From Paenibacillus tundrae (GTDB taxonomy: Bacteria; Bacillota; Bacilli; Paenibacillales; Paenibacillaceae), in contig NZ_CP145605.1 in the NCBI RefSeq assembly GCF_036884255.1, forward strand, positions 5,388,501 through 5,452,500: a DNA stretch of 64,000 nucleotides, in the 5' to 3' direction. The translations under genes were made by a program, and so were the position numbers. How positions within the stretch are numbered: position 1 is the first letter of the stretch; the number at the start of each line of letters is the position of its first letter. The notes under the pieces are model-generated. The model worked only from the letters and a program-made list of their open reading frames with translations. It was not told the DNA's origin and did no database searches. This document shows, one piece after another, positions 9,239-19,367 of this stretch.

Positions 9239-11557
9239 TTAAACGACAGGATTAAGAGTAACTTCTACATGATGAATCTTTCCGTCAGAGAAGTGAGGGA
9301 GAAGATTTCCGATTATACGATTGCCGTCCACCTTTATCTCCGGTTTTCCTTTGGATAGCTTCATTGGATTCTTGATGGTGATCTCATAACGTGTGCCGCG
9401 GAATTCCCTGTACACCTGAGCCTGCTCCCAATCAGCAGGGAAACATGGGTCAATTCGGAGACCATCATAATCCCGCTTGATCCCCATAATCCCCTCCAAA
9501 AGCGATATGAGTCCCCAAGCCGAGGTTCCTGTTGTCCATGATTGATAGGATTTTCCATAATATTTGGGGTGGATCGAATAACAATTCGTGAAGACATATG
9601 GCTCTGCTCCGGATTCTGTAGATGGATTCGCTTCACTGTCTGGAATGATTTTCAGTAGTGTACGTATCGCTTCTGCTCCTCTGCCTGCCTTGCAATCGGC
9701 CATAATCTTGAAACCAGTTGCATGACAATAAACGCCCCCGTTCTCGAATAGCCCCGGTAGCATGCCGGACATTCGGCCAACATGTGGGGAATATTCCATA
9801 TATGGAGGCATATTGATCGGGAAGCCAAAATCATGCTCCATGCTGTCCATGGATTCCAGCACTTTGGGCAACTTCTCTTCATCCGGAATATCTGCAAGAA
9901 CAGCCCACGATTGAGCGTTAATATAGATTTTACTTCCTGTGCTATCTTTGGAGCCAATATTCTCTTCTTTACTAAGGGCACGCATATACCAGCTTCCGTC
10001 CCAAGCCACATTGTTAATCGCACTACGAAGGATATTGTACTGATCATCCAGATATCCTGCATAATCAGCGTCTCCCAGTCGCCGGATCAATGTTGAGAGC
10101 TCTTTCAGGGCATAACAGAATTGCTCAGACAACATAACAGATTCCGCATCGGGATCAGTTGTAATATTCAAAGCATCATTCCAATCCGCGAAGAAAATGC
10201 GTACCAGACCATGTTTTCCTTTGTCCTCTATTAACCGGTTGACTGCAGCCTTTACATGTTCCAGCATCGTTGCTGAACCTTCGTCCTGAAATTCAATCTC
10301 CATATCCAGAAGAGAATAATCTCCAGTCTCCTTAATCAACTCACATACAGACCAGATAATCCAGAAGGGCTGGTCTGAATAACGGGTAGCGTCATATGGG
10401 TACCATGTTAGTACGGCATGCCCAGCCTTAAACTGATGCCGCAAGCATTCAATGATCTCCTCCTTGGCCCTCTCCTGCCTGTAGTTAAGCAGTCCAACTG
10501 CAATCTGAAGGTTGTCCCTTACCCCCTTCTTGCCAACAATACAGAAGTCCACCTGTTTTTTAACCCATTCATTCATAATCACGTTCAGCTTCTCATCAGG
10601 TGTGTTAATTTGGAGACTCGCGTATTTGCTCATCTGGAATTCCTGTGTTTCAAGTAATGCTCGTGTTATACGATCACCTGTGCTATAGTCCACGACGGTT
10701 TGAACAGCCTCTTCGAGTGATTCGCTGACTCCAAGCACATAATACAGTTCTTTCTCTTCACCGGGTGCCAGTAACAGCTTGTTCTGCAAAACGCCACCAA
10801 GATTAGCAAGCGTAGTGAGAGAATTCGTACAATCTCTACCCTTAACCACAACATCAGGCCGCTGGAACAATGGCGCCGGCATAGAATCCAATCGGGTATA
10901 CGTCCCCAGTTCCCCCAGAAACGTTCCAAGATTGCCATCAAAGGCGTGGACAGTTTCAGAACATGCGATATAACCGTTATATCTATTGTGTGGTGCGAAC
11001 GGATGTTTGGACTCACAATAAATTCCATTCAACTGCTCATTGAAAAAGGTTTCACAACTTCTGTACATTTCGTAATACCGCGGGTATTTAAAGCCTTCCA
11101 ATTCAAAGCTCACGGTAGAAAATACGCTGATTCGCTTCATTACATCCGTATTATTTTTCACTTTAACCATCCAAACCTCATTGTAGCCTTCATGGGGAAC
11201 AAAAAGCTTCCAGGAAGCATGGACACCGTTCTTTTGGGACTGGAGGATGGAATATCCGATATTATGTTCGCATGAGAAATCCTCAACTTCTTCGTTTAGT
11301 GGGCCTTCCCCAATATTCCAGAATACATTGGCATCATCATCACGTAGGTACAAATACTTTGCATCCTGATTATTGATCATACACATATCAGCTTTTGAAT
11401 TGATGTAGTAGCTTCGGCCATGCCCGATTTGGGAAACCTGTGTGCAATACCCTTGTTCACTCCACAAGTAGTTGTACCAATGTCTTGGAGTGCGTGGCGT
11501 ATTGATGATGCAGGAATTACCATCTTCAGTAAAATGGTGTATTTTATTTACTTTCAT
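9239..11557 (-). CDS. GH94 glycoside phosphorylase
   Basis: A 772-residue enzyme of the cellobiose/chitobiose phosphorylase family (formerly glycosyltransferase family 36). It has an N-terminal beta-sandwich (about 1-290), a helical linker and an (alpha/alpha)6 barrel. The barrel carries WYPYDATRYSDQPFW (about 385-399) and FFADWNDALN (about 455-464), whose Asp is the general acid in the family; ENGGVYCHATGF follows and lines the phosphate/donor site. Such enzymes split a beta-glycosidic bond with inorganic phosphate, giving a sugar 1-phosphate without spending ATP, and are cytosolic. It is slightly shorter than cellobiose phosphorylases (about 810), so disaccharide specificity is open. AGGAGTG precedes the ATG. 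The gene starts 21 bp after the GH2 stop and is co-oriented. Confidence 0.92.
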   Translation of the reverse strand: MKVNKIHHFTEDGNSCIINTPRTPRHWYNYLWSEQGYCTQVSQIGHGRSYYINSKADMCMINNQDAKYLYLRDDDANVFWNIGEGPLNEEVEDFSCEHNIGYSILQSQKNGVHASWKLFVPHEGYNEVWMVKVKNNTDVMKRISVFSTVSFELEGFKYPRYYEMYRSCETFFNEQLNGIYCESKHPFAPHNRYNGYIACSETVHAFDGNLGTFLGELGTYTRLDSMPAPLFQRPDVVVKGRDCTNSLTTLANLGGVLQNKLLLAPGEEKELYYVLGVSESLEEAVQTVVDYSTGDRITRALLETQEFQMSKYASLQINTPDEKLNVIMNEWVKKQVDFCIVGKKGVRDNLQIAVGLLNYRQERAKEEIIECLRHQFKAGHAVLTWYPYDATRYSDQPFWIIWSVCELIKETGDYSLLDMEIEFQDEGSATMLEHVKAAVNRLIEDKGKHGLVRIFFADWNDALNITTDPDAESVMLSEQFCYALKELSTLIRRLGDADYAGYLDDQYNILRSAINNVAWDGSWYMRALSKEENIGSKDSTGSKIYINAQSWAVLADIPDEEKLPKVLESMDSMEHDFGFPINMPPYMEYSPHVGRMSGMLPGLFENGGVYCHATGFKIMADCKAGRGAEAIRTLLKIIPDSEANPSTESGAEPYVFTNCYSIHPKYYGKSYQSWTTGTSAWGLISLLEGIMGIKRDYDGLRIDPCFPADWEQAQVYREFRGTRYEITIKNPMKLSKGKPEIKVDGNRIIGNLLPHFSDGKIHHVEVTLNPVV

Positions 11558-11577
11558 TTTATCACTCCTAATTAAAA

Positions 11578-14019
11578 CTATTGTACAGGGATCTCAATTG
11601 ATTCGTGATTCAGTCCGTCAATCTCAACCATCATTGTTGACATACCAACTTCATAGCTTGCACGAACGATAGCAAGCAATCTCCCTTGATACGAAGTAAA
11701 TTCGCCTTTCGTATAGTTCTCTGTGGTTTGCGGCCTGCCCGTCCCAAAAGCTGCCAATGTTGCCGCACCAGACAACTTTGCTGTTGCTTTTAGTTCAGCT
11801 GTTGGTACCAATGTCCCTTCTGCATCAACGATCTCTACAACTGCATAGATTAAAGATTGTCCATTTGCAACAAGCTCTTTCTTGTCGGTAACAATCCTAA
11901 TACCTTCGGGTTTTCCAGCGGTGATGAGGATATCAGATGATATGCGCTTGCCATCTATATAACTCACCGCTTCCAAAGTACCTGGTTCATATATAAGTTC
12001 AAAACTGGCTGTGTACCTGTTCGTCTTACCCGCAGGATTTCTGCCGAGACTCTTTCCGTTAAGAATCAGTTCCACTTCTTCAGCTCTGGAGTAAATATCT
12101 ACCTGTATAGGAAGCTTCTCCGAACCCGTCCAACTCCAATGATGCTCACATTCTGGCCAACCCCATCTGCTCAGAATCTCCAGCTTCCCGAAGTTTCCCG
12201 GATTTCTAACAGCTATGAAGGTCTCATCGGAACCCCAAACAATTTTTCGGTAGAATAGCTGAGGACGTGCAAACCCACAGAGATCAAAATCTGAACAATT
12301 GGCCAAACGCCATGGGTAAGGAGAATTGCCAATACTGTTATGAGTATTACGGGTTTCATCCCGATGGACATATTTCACTTTCCCGAGTCCTGCTTCGCCA
12401 ATGTAATCATGGCTCGTCCATACGAAATCACCAATTACATGGGAAAACCGTTCTACATCATGCCAGTACTTATCACACTGAGGTGGCATGCTTTCGGTGC
12501 CGCAGATCACCCGGTCTGGATAGTGCTCGATAGCATTCGCATAATGATAGTTCATGTAATTATATCCCACGACATCTAAAGGTGCGGCGAACGCTTCTGA
12601 ATACTCAGGCCAGATTTTCATACCAAAATCAGTATCATAATTTGGGGTGAAACCTTCGCCATCTTCGAGAAGTAAAGACATTTCCTTATAAAAAGTAGCA
12701 GTATCTTCATCATCAAGACCGTTAAAAAAAGAACATAAGGAATTCGTAACCAACCTAGTAGGATCAAGTTCACGCACTCTTGCCGCCAATTGCGCTGCCA
12801 GACGGTAACCATCTGACATCCCTCCGCGTTCAAGCACCTCATTGCCTGTTGCCCACATGATGATACTCGGATGGTTCCGGTCTCGTAGCATAAATGTTTC
12901 CAGATCATTCATCCAATTTTCTACAAAGTACAGACTATAATCTTGAGCGTTTTTCTCCATCGTCCAAACATCGAACGCTTCATTAATAACCAGCAGCCCT
13001 AAACGGTCACAAGCGTCTAGTAAATCTCTTGACATCGGATTATGGGCAAAACGAATAGCATTATATCCATTATCTTTGTGTAGCTTCATTTTGCGGAATT
13101 CACTGTCCCTAAACGAAGCTGCACCTAAAATGCCATTGTCATGATGGACACAACCACCTTTAAGCTTAAGTGAACGTCCATTTAACATAAATCCGTTAAG
13201 CGGGTCAACAGATATCGTTCTTATCCCGAATTGAGTGCTATCATGATCCAGAACTGACTTATTGTCGGTCAACTCTACTGTGATTCTATACAAATTAGGA
13301 GAATCGATATCCCAAAGATCTGCATGTTCAACTGCAACCCGTACCCTACCGACAACCTTCTCTCCAGCAGGCACATGTACTTTCACACGCCCGGTTCCCG
13401 CTTTGATTCCGGAGACTTCTCTCATCATATTGACATTCAACCAAACATCGGCGGGAGCCGAATTAAAATTTTCAACTGTCGTTTCAACAAAAACAAATGC
13501 AGTTCCGTTTACAATATGTGAGGTATGGGCAAAAATGCCCCATGGAACGATATGCACCTTCTGAGCTACAAGCAAGTCGACATGACGGTAAAGCCCTGAG
13601 CCTGAATACCAGCGTGCATTTGGTTGTGCGCCGTTATTGACAGTAATTATAAGATTATTAGGCATGCCCGGCTTCAAATAAGGCGTAAGATCGGCGTGAA
13701 ACGGAGAATAGCCATAATGATGTTTCGTAACCACATGCCCGTTTAATTTCACCGTCGCGTTCATGTAAACACCGTCAAATTCAACCATAACCCTTTTATC
13801 AGCATATTCTTCGGGAATATCAAGAATCTTTGTGTAAGTTCCAATTCCCCCATCGTAATAACCCGTTAATGAACCTCCCGGCGCCTCTGGCTTTGTATCT
13901 ATTTCAATCATGAAATCATGCGGTAAATTCAATAATCTTCCTGGCTGGGTGGAGCCAGGTACTATTGATGGGATACCATGGCTAAACTCCCAAGCCCGGT
14001 CAATATTTTCTCTAATCAT
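11578..14019 (-). CDS. GH2 beta-galactosidase-like glycosidase
   Basis: An 813-residue retaining GH2 enzyme in the usual order: sugar-binding jelly roll (about 1-160), immunoglobulin-like domain (about 160-270), TIM barrel (about 275-560), then C-terminal beta domains (DUF4982-like near 600-700). The acid/base Glu lies in TGNEVLERGG (E394) and the nucleophile in ICGTESMPPQ (E509). KGGCVHHDNGILGAA and RFAHNPMSRDLLDACD are typical of the beta-galactosidase subgroup, although beta-glucuronidases and alpha-arabinosidases share the fold. No signal peptide is seen. A strong GGGGGGAG ribosome binding site precedes the ATG. It follows the upstream GH3 gene by only 10 bp, so the two are surely co-transcribed and probably trim the same imported glycan. 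Confidence 0.93.
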   Translation of the reverse strand: MIRENIDRAWEFSHGIPSIVPGSTQPGRLLNLPHDFMIEIDTKPEAPGGSLTGYYDGGIGTYTKILDIPEEYADKRVMVEFDGVYMNATVKLNGHVVTKHHYGYSPFHADLTPYLKPGMPNNLIITVNNGAQPNARWYSGSGLYRHVDLLVAQKVHIVPWGIFAHTSHIVNGTAFVFVETTVENFNSAPADVWLNVNMMREVSGIKAGTGRVKVHVPAGEKVVGRVRVAVEHADLWDIDSPNLYRITVELTDNKSVLDHDSTQFGIRTISVDPLNGFMLNGRSLKLKGGCVHHDNGILGAASFRDSEFRKMKLHKDNGYNAIRFAHNPMSRDLLDACDRLGLLVINEAFDVWTMEKNAQDYSLYFVENWMNDLETFMLRDRNHPSIIMWATGNEVLERGGMSDGYRLAAQLAARVRELDPTRLVTNSLCSFFNGLDDEDTATFYKEMSLLLEDGEGFTPNYDTDFGMKIWPEYSEAFAAPLDVVGYNYMNYHYANAIEHYPDRVICGTESMPPQCDKYWHDVERFSHVIGDFVWTSHDYIGEAGLGKVKYVHRDETRNTHNSIGNSPYPWRLANCSDFDLCGFARPQLFYRKIVWGSDETFIAVRNPGNFGKLEILSRWGWPECEHHWSWTGSEKLPIQVDIYSRAEEVELILNGKSLGRNPAGKTNRYTASFELIYEPGTLEAVSYIDGKRISSDILITAGKPEGIRIVTDKKELVANGQSLIYAVVEIVDAEGTLVPTAELKATAKLSGAATLAAFGTGRPQTTENYTKGEFTSYQGRLLAIVRASYEVGMSTMMVEIDGLNHESIEIPVQ

Positions 14020-14029
14020 TTTCTCCCCC

Positions 14030-16504
14030 CTATAGATCTGTAATTGTTACCTGTGATGAGAACACTTTACGTTCAACAATAAGTTTCTCGCCTATAATTG
14101 CAAATACACCTTTTAAACGGATATCTTGGGAGGACGAACCTATATACATTTCCATCTTACCTGGCTCAACAATCTGATCCATATTTAAATCATGAAATGC
14201 CAGCTGTTTCATACTTACCTTAAATTGAACTATTTTTGTTTCATTAACATCCAGGGTAACCCGTGCAAATCCAACCAACTGCTTCACAGGTCTTGCAACA
14301 CTGCTCACTTGATCCCTAATATAAACTTGGACTACTTCTTCACCTGCAACTTGTCCGGTGTTTTTTAACTTAAATGCGATGCTGAGGTCACCGTCTGCCT
14401 GAACCGCGGCATTCTGTACCAATTCGCTGTATTCAAATTGGGTATAGCTTAATCCATGTCCGAATGGGTAGAGCGGGGTGTTTTGGTTAGTTTTGATATA
14501 TTCAGCATATTCATTAATGTCAACATAGAGTGGTAGTCTACTGCTATACATAGGAATCTGGCCAGATTCTTTTACTATGGTTACCGGCAATTTTCCACTA
14601 GGATTGATCTTGCCTGTAAGGATATTCACAATAGCTTTTGCCCCAAACTGAGCCGGAAGCCATGAATAAAGGACCGCTTTACTCTGTTGGCTCACATAAG
14701 GTGTAGATAGCGGTCGCCCATCAACCACAATAGAAATAACAGGTTTATTCAGCTTAAATACTTCTTCCATCAAGTCTAATTGGGGCTTCTCAAGACCTAT
14801 ATTGATGTTATCTTTGTTTTCACCACAGGTAGCTTCAGGATCGATCATGCTTTCTTTACCGCCTAACACTGCGATGACAATATCCGCCTGTTGGACAGCA
14901 GCCTTTACTGTTTCTATTCCCCCATCTATTGCTTTGAATATATCGCAACCTTTGGCGTGTAACACACGATCTTTCCCGAACTCTTCTTCCAGAACATCCT
15001 TCACAGATTTACAATCTGGATAAAACATTTGAACAAACTCTTCATTCGTTCTATAGACTCTGTTCGAGGAATCATCAGAATTCAAATTCTGTCTGATCAT
15101 ATTTAAAATAATGGATTTCTGTTCAGGAGTAGGTTTTTCATCAAACTCGATACCCATCGATTTTAATGATTCTTTATTATCCGTAATGGTTCCGGTGTAT
15201 AGCATTCTCAGAAAGCTATCTTCTTCAGATTTATCAAAATCACTGCTTTTTGTGCTAGCCGATCCAACGGATGAATAGCCTCCAAAGAAGTTTGTTTTGG
15301 TATCCGAGTTTGGACCAATCAGAGCAATTTTCAGCTTCTTGTTGAGTGGCAGGATACCATCCTCATTTTTTACTAATACCATAGATTTTTCTGCAATTTC
15401 CAAGGATAATTCTTCATTCTCAACCTTTTTAATTTCATAAAAGAAGTCGCCGGCTTCATAAGGATTTTCGAATAGTCCCAATGTGAATTTCGTTTCAAGA
15501 ATTCTTCTTAATGAAACATCAATATGCGCTTCTTCAAGTTCACCTGACTCAACTGCTTCTACCAAGTGCTGATAACATTGATTTCCAGGTTGCTCCACAT
15601 CCATTCCAGCTTTGAATGCTAGTATACCTGCCCCCTTCGCATCTTCAGCCACTCTATACCGTAAAAAAGCATGAGTAATGCTACCGTAGTCTGCTACGAC
15701 CAATCCCTGAAAACCCAGCTTGTTTCTTAGAACATCAGTGAGTAGCCATTTGGAAGTAGACACAGCCTGGTCATTAAGCATGCCGTAACTGTTCATTACC
15801 GCTTTTATTTTTGCTTCATGAATGGCAGCTTCAAAGGGGAAACAATAACTATCTAGCAATCTTCGCTCAGATATTTGCTGTTCGCCGCCTCCTCTTCCAC
15901 CTTCTGCATTTCCATAACCAACAAAATGCTTCGCTGTAGCCATAATTTCATGATCACCCTGTATTCCTTTGACAAAAGCTACACCCATTTGAGCAACTAA
16001 ATAGGGATCTTCACCATAGGTTTCACCAACTCGTCCAAATCTCGGATCTCTGGCCAAGTCAAATAGTGGGGAATGCACTGCTCTAAACCCAAAAGAGATG
16101 AGTTGTTTTTTGACGACTTCGCCCATTTTTTGTGCTAAAGTCGGTTCCCAAGTCGAAGCAAGGTTAAGTGACTGGGGGAATGTAGTTGCGCTAGGGATCT
16201 GCGCACCAGCTATGCCTTCACTATGGAACAATCCAGGAATGCCTAATCTGGTTTCCTCGACAAGATATTTTTGTATCCCATTTATAGTCTCTCTATCTTT
16301 CTTCAGGTCACCTGTAAAAGAATCATTCAGATAACTTACGGTACCAATCCCATCCTTCAATTTATGCATTCTGCTATCATAAACAGATTCTCCTCCATAA
16401 GAATTTGCACAATATAACTGAGCTACTTTCTCCTTTAAAGTCATTCGTTTAATCAGATCCTCAGTTCTCTCATGAATAGACTTGCTGGCATCTTTATAGA
16501 TCAT
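14030..16504 (-). CDS. GH3 beta-glucosidase-like enzyme (first of two)
   Basis: An 824-residue GH3 protein. The N-terminal TIM barrel carries AKHFVGYG (K192-H193, substrate binding) and the nucleophile motif VVADYGS (D272). An alpha/beta sandwich domain (about 380-640, with an insert rich in charged residues near 400-500) provides the second half of the active site, followed by a fibronectin type III-like domain (about 700-790). There is no signal peptide, so it acts on internalised substrate. The family removes single beta-linked glucose, xylose or N-acetylglucosamine residues. GGAGGT lies before the ATG. It is co-oriented with the second GH3 gene upstream (gap 152 bp) and the GH2 gene 10 bp downstream. 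Confidence 0.94.
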   Translation of the reverse strand: MIYKDASKSIHERTEDLIKRMTLKEKVAQLYCANSYGGESVYDSRMHKLKDGIGTVSYLNDSFTGDLKKDRETINGIQKYLVEETRLGIPGLFHSEGIAGAQIPSATTFPQSLNLASTWEPTLAQKMGEVVKKQLISFGFRAVHSPLFDLARDPRFGRVGETYGEDPYLVAQMGVAFVKGIQGDHEIMATAKHFVGYGNAEGGRGGGEQQISERRLLDSYCFPFEAAIHEAKIKAVMNSYGMLNDQAVSTSKWLLTDVLRNKLGFQGLVVADYGSITHAFLRYRVAEDAKGAGILAFKAGMDVEQPGNQCYQHLVEAVESGELEEAHIDVSLRRILETKFTLGLFENPYEAGDFFYEIKKVENEELSLEIAEKSMVLVKNEDGILPLNKKLKIALIGPNSDTKTNFFGGYSSVGSASTKSSDFDKSEEDSFLRMLYTGTITDNKESLKSMGIEFDEKPTPEQKSIILNMIRQNLNSDDSSNRVYRTNEEFVQMFYPDCKSVKDVLEEEFGKDRVLHAKGCDIFKAIDGGIETVKAAVQQADIVIAVLGGKESMIDPEATCGENKDNINIGLEKPQLDLMEEVFKLNKPVISIVVDGRPLSTPYVSQQSKAVLYSWLPAQFGAKAIVNILTGKINPSGKLPVTIVKESGQIPMYSSRLPLYVDINEYAEYIKTNQNTPLYPFGHGLSYTQFEYSELVQNAAVQADGDLSIAFKLKNTGQVAGEEVVQVYIRDQVSSVARPVKQLVGFARVTLDVNETKIVQFKVSMKQLAFHDLNMDQIVEPGKMEMYIGSSSQDIRLKGVFAIIGEKLIVERKVFSSQVTITDL

Positions 16505-16656
16505 GTCTTACCTCCAAGTATTATTGATTTCAAAAAGAAATCCAGTCTAGTTTAAGTTTACGTTGACCGTGAAGCGGCTCTACTCTTAAAACTACTTTGC
16601 GTTCTTCATGTGCCGACTTTAGGAGTAATGAAATACGGATCATTAAAAGCGTTTAT

Positions 16657-19212
16657 TCAGATAGGCTGTAAAAACTCAAACAATGCTTCCTTCACATCAA
16701 ATGAACTCGATCCGATATATACCTTGAATTCGCCAGGTTCAGCTCCATGCTTCAAATCCAAATTCCAGTACGCCAGATCTTCAATTGTGATACTGAAGCT
16801 GATGTCTTTCGATTCACCTGGTTCTAACTTTACTTTTTTAAATCCTTTAAGCTCCTTTACAGGGCGGACAACACTTCCATAAATATCCTGAATGTACATT
16901 TGGACGGTTTCTTCTCCCGCTAGCCCTCCAGTATTGGTAACCGTTACACTGGCAAATATCTTTCCCGAATCCGTCATCAGAGTTTGAGATAATCGAATAT
17001 CCGAGATCTCAAAAGTCGTATAGCTTAGGCCGTAACCGAACGGGTATAGCGGATTATTGGAGCCATCGATATATCTGGAAAAGAACTTTTCCTCTTTATT
17101 ACTTTCCGTTACGGGTCTCCCTGTTTTAAAGTGATTGTAGTATACCGGTAGTTGTCCGATATGTACGGGGAAACTCATTGTCAGTTTTCCGGATGGATTA
17201 TATTCACCGAAGAGCACATCTGTGATGGCATGTCCAGCTTGCGACCCCAAGAACCATGTTTCTAATATGGCATCAACATGTGACTCAAACCAATCGAGGA
17301 CCAGAGGCCGTCCATTCGTCAGGACCAATACAGTTGGCTTGCCCACACGAACGATAGTCTCCGCAAGCTCCTGCTGGACCTTCGGCAGTGTAATGTCCAT
17401 ACGGGACGCAGCTTCGCCAGACATTTCGCTGCTCTCTCCGAGTGCCAGAATAACAATATCCGCTTGTTTTGCCGCTGTAACAGCTCGCTCTACTCCCCCG
17501 TCCAATGATTCTTCAACCTTACAACCTGCTTCCATCAGAATGTGGGTGTTCGGAACTCCCTTCTCTTCCAGAGCTTCTCTTAATGTAACGGTCTCCTTCG
17601 AATACCGGGACCACTGCCAGGGGCCAAGCATATCCTTGCTATCACCGAATGGACCGATCACCGCAATTTTTTTTGCTTTGTCTTCAATGGGAAGAACACC
17701 GTTATTCTTTAATAGAACAATGGACTTCTGAGCCAACTTCCGGCTTGCTTCCAGATGTGCCGGATGAAAATGATATTCTTTTTCTTTCTCGGGACGAATA
17801 TAACGGTATGGATCGTCCATAATACCGATCTTATATTTAAAGGTAAGAATTCGACGTACTGCTTCATTTATTTGTTCAATGTTTACGATTCTTTGCTCAA
17901 TTAATTCGTTTAGATGATCATATGAACGAGTTACCATTTCGATATCCATCGTAGCATCCAGTGCTTTTTTTGCTGCTTCTTTACTGTCTTTCGCATTTCC
18001 ATGAGCGACAATTTCATCAATGGAGCCGTAATCGGAGATCAATATTCCGTTAAATCCCAACTCTTTTCGAAGGAGTTCATCAAGAATATATTGGTTACCC
18101 GCAACCGGAACTCCCTGATAGGTGTTAAAGGAATTCATAACCGACCCTGCACCAGCATTAATGCCTGCTTGAAATGGTGGCAGATATACATTCCGTAGCG
18201 TTCCTTCAGATATATCTACTGTGTTGTAGTCCCGACCGGCTTCAGCAGCACCGTATGCAACAAAATGCTTCAAGCAAGCTATAATTGTCTCTGAATCGAA
18301 CAGGCTATTCCCTTGAAGACCTTCCACTTGAGCTTTTGCGATTAAACTTCCCAAATAAGGATCTTCTCCTGCCCCCTCAACAACACGTCCCCAGCGTGGG
18401 TCTCTTGTAATATCGACCATCGGCCCGTGGTTATAGGTTATTCCTGTAGCACTTGCTTCCTTTGCGGCAATCACACTGGCTTCTCGGATCGCTGTCATGT
18501 CCCAACTACATGACCAGGCGAGTGGTACCGGAAATATAGTCTGAAATCCGTGAATTACATCAAAGTTAAATAACAGTGGGATACCATGCGGAGATTGTTC
18601 TACCGCAATTTTCTGCAATTCGAACACACGATTGCTGTTAACAGCCGACAATACTGAGCCTGCTCTTCCTTCGGAAACAAGCTTTTCTGGCGACTCAGAA
18701 TCAATATCAGATCCCAGAGAAAGATTGGTAGACATGCACTGGCTCATTTGACCAATCTTATCAGTAACGGACATCTTCTTTAGTAACGTGTCAACCTCAT
18801 GACGGATCTCATTATCACTCCGTTGTTTTACATTTTGTTTCCTGTAATTAGAGAGTTTAGAAATGAGCAAATCTTCAAGGGATGGTCCAGTTCCTTCTGC
18901 CCCTATAACAAAGAACTCTTCCTGATAGGGAATCTTGATTCTTCCTTGGAACTCCTTGCCCTCAAAAGTTAAATCAAATTCAAAACCCTCTCCTGGTACA
19001 AATTGAGACGTACCCCTTGCCTGCAATAGGTTACCATCGATTTTCACATTATTAATATCAACTGGAAATGGAAAGGGCTCAAGAATAACAGATAAGGTGA
19101 AATTCTCCTCTTTTCCAATAATGAACTGCATTTTTATGGTCGTATGAACGGTCTCATATAAGAAATGCCAAGTGCCAATCATAGTGTTCAACTCACTTTC
19201 AATAAAATACAA
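16657..19212 (-). CDS. GH3 beta-glucosidase-like enzyme with N-terminal beta extension (second of two)
   Basis: An 851-residue GH3 hydrolase in the periplasmic-BglX-like subgroup but without a signal peptide. The first about 110 residues form an extra mixed beta module absent from the other GH3 here. The barrel has GEDPYLG, CLKHFVAYG (K315-H316) and LISDYGS with the nucleophile D394; the alpha/beta sandwich and the fibronectin-like C-terminus follow. The open frame begins with TTG at 19212, preceded by a weak AGGAT; an ATG ten codons later (19182) is an equally possible start. It is the first enzyme after the binding protein of locus A, separated from it by a stem-loop. The two GH3 enzymes are diverged and probably differ in linkage or sugar preference. 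Confidence 0.92.
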   Translation of the reverse strand: MYFIESELNTMIGTWHFLYETVHTTIKMQFIIGKEENFTLSVILEPFPFPVDINNVKIDGNLLQARGTSQFVPGEGFEFDLTFEGKEFQGRIKIPYQEEFFVIGAEGTGPSLEDLLISKLSNYRKQNVKQRSDNEIRHEVDTLLKKMSVTDKIGQMSQCMSTNLSLGSDIDSESPEKLVSEGRAGSVLSAVNSNRVFELQKIAVEQSPHGIPLLFNFDVIHGFQTIFPVPLAWSCSWDMTAIREASVIAAKEASATGITYNHGPMVDITRDPRWGRVVEGAGEDPYLGSLIAKAQVEGLQGNSLFDSETIIACLKHFVAYGAAEAGRDYNTVDISEGTLRNVYLPPFQAGINAGAGSVMNSFNTYQGVPVAGNQYILDELLRKELGFNGILISDYGSIDEIVAHGNAKDSKEAAKKALDATMDIEMVTRSYDHLNELIEQRIVNIEQINEAVRRILTFKYKIGIMDDPYRYIRPEKEKEYHFHPAHLEASRKLAQKSIVLLKNNGVLPIEDKAKKIAVIGPFGDSKDMLGPWQWSRYSKETVTLREALEEKGVPNTHILMEAGCKVEESLDGGVERAVTAAKQADIVILALGESSEMSGEAASRMDITLPKVQQELAETIVRVGKPTVLVLTNGRPLVLDWFESHVDAILETWFLGSQAGHAITDVLFGEYNPSGKLTMSFPVHIGQLPVYYNHFKTGRPVTESNKEEKFFSRYIDGSNNPLYPFGYGLSYTTFEISDIRLSQTLMTDSGKIFASVTVTNTGGLAGEETVQMYIQDIYGSVVRPVKELKGFKKVKLEPGESKDISFSITIEDLAYWNLDLKHGAEPGEFKVYIGSSSFDVKEALFEFLQPI

Positions 19213-19279
19213 TCGTAAGATCCTCGCCCTTTTTCTGAAGGAGATAGCATAGTTTTATAGAAGGAAGCTTAAATTATTT

Positions 19280-19316
19280 GTTAGAAAGAGCGCAGTACAC
19301 ATACTGCGCTCTCGTA
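19280..19316 (-). terminator. Strong stem-loop between the binding lipoprotein and the GH3 gene
   Basis: Perfect inverted repeat AGAGCGCAGTA (19288-19298) / TACTGCGCTCT (19303-19313) with a 4-nt loop; on the minus strand it is followed by TTCTAAC. The T tail is short, so it may act as a partial terminator or as a 3' stabiliser that raises lipoprotein mRNA above the downstream hydrolase mRNA. Confidence 0.7.
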
Positions 19317-19367
19317 GACTGAATTATCATCAGTAAAAAAATTCATTTCGTTGGAAAGAAGATATTT

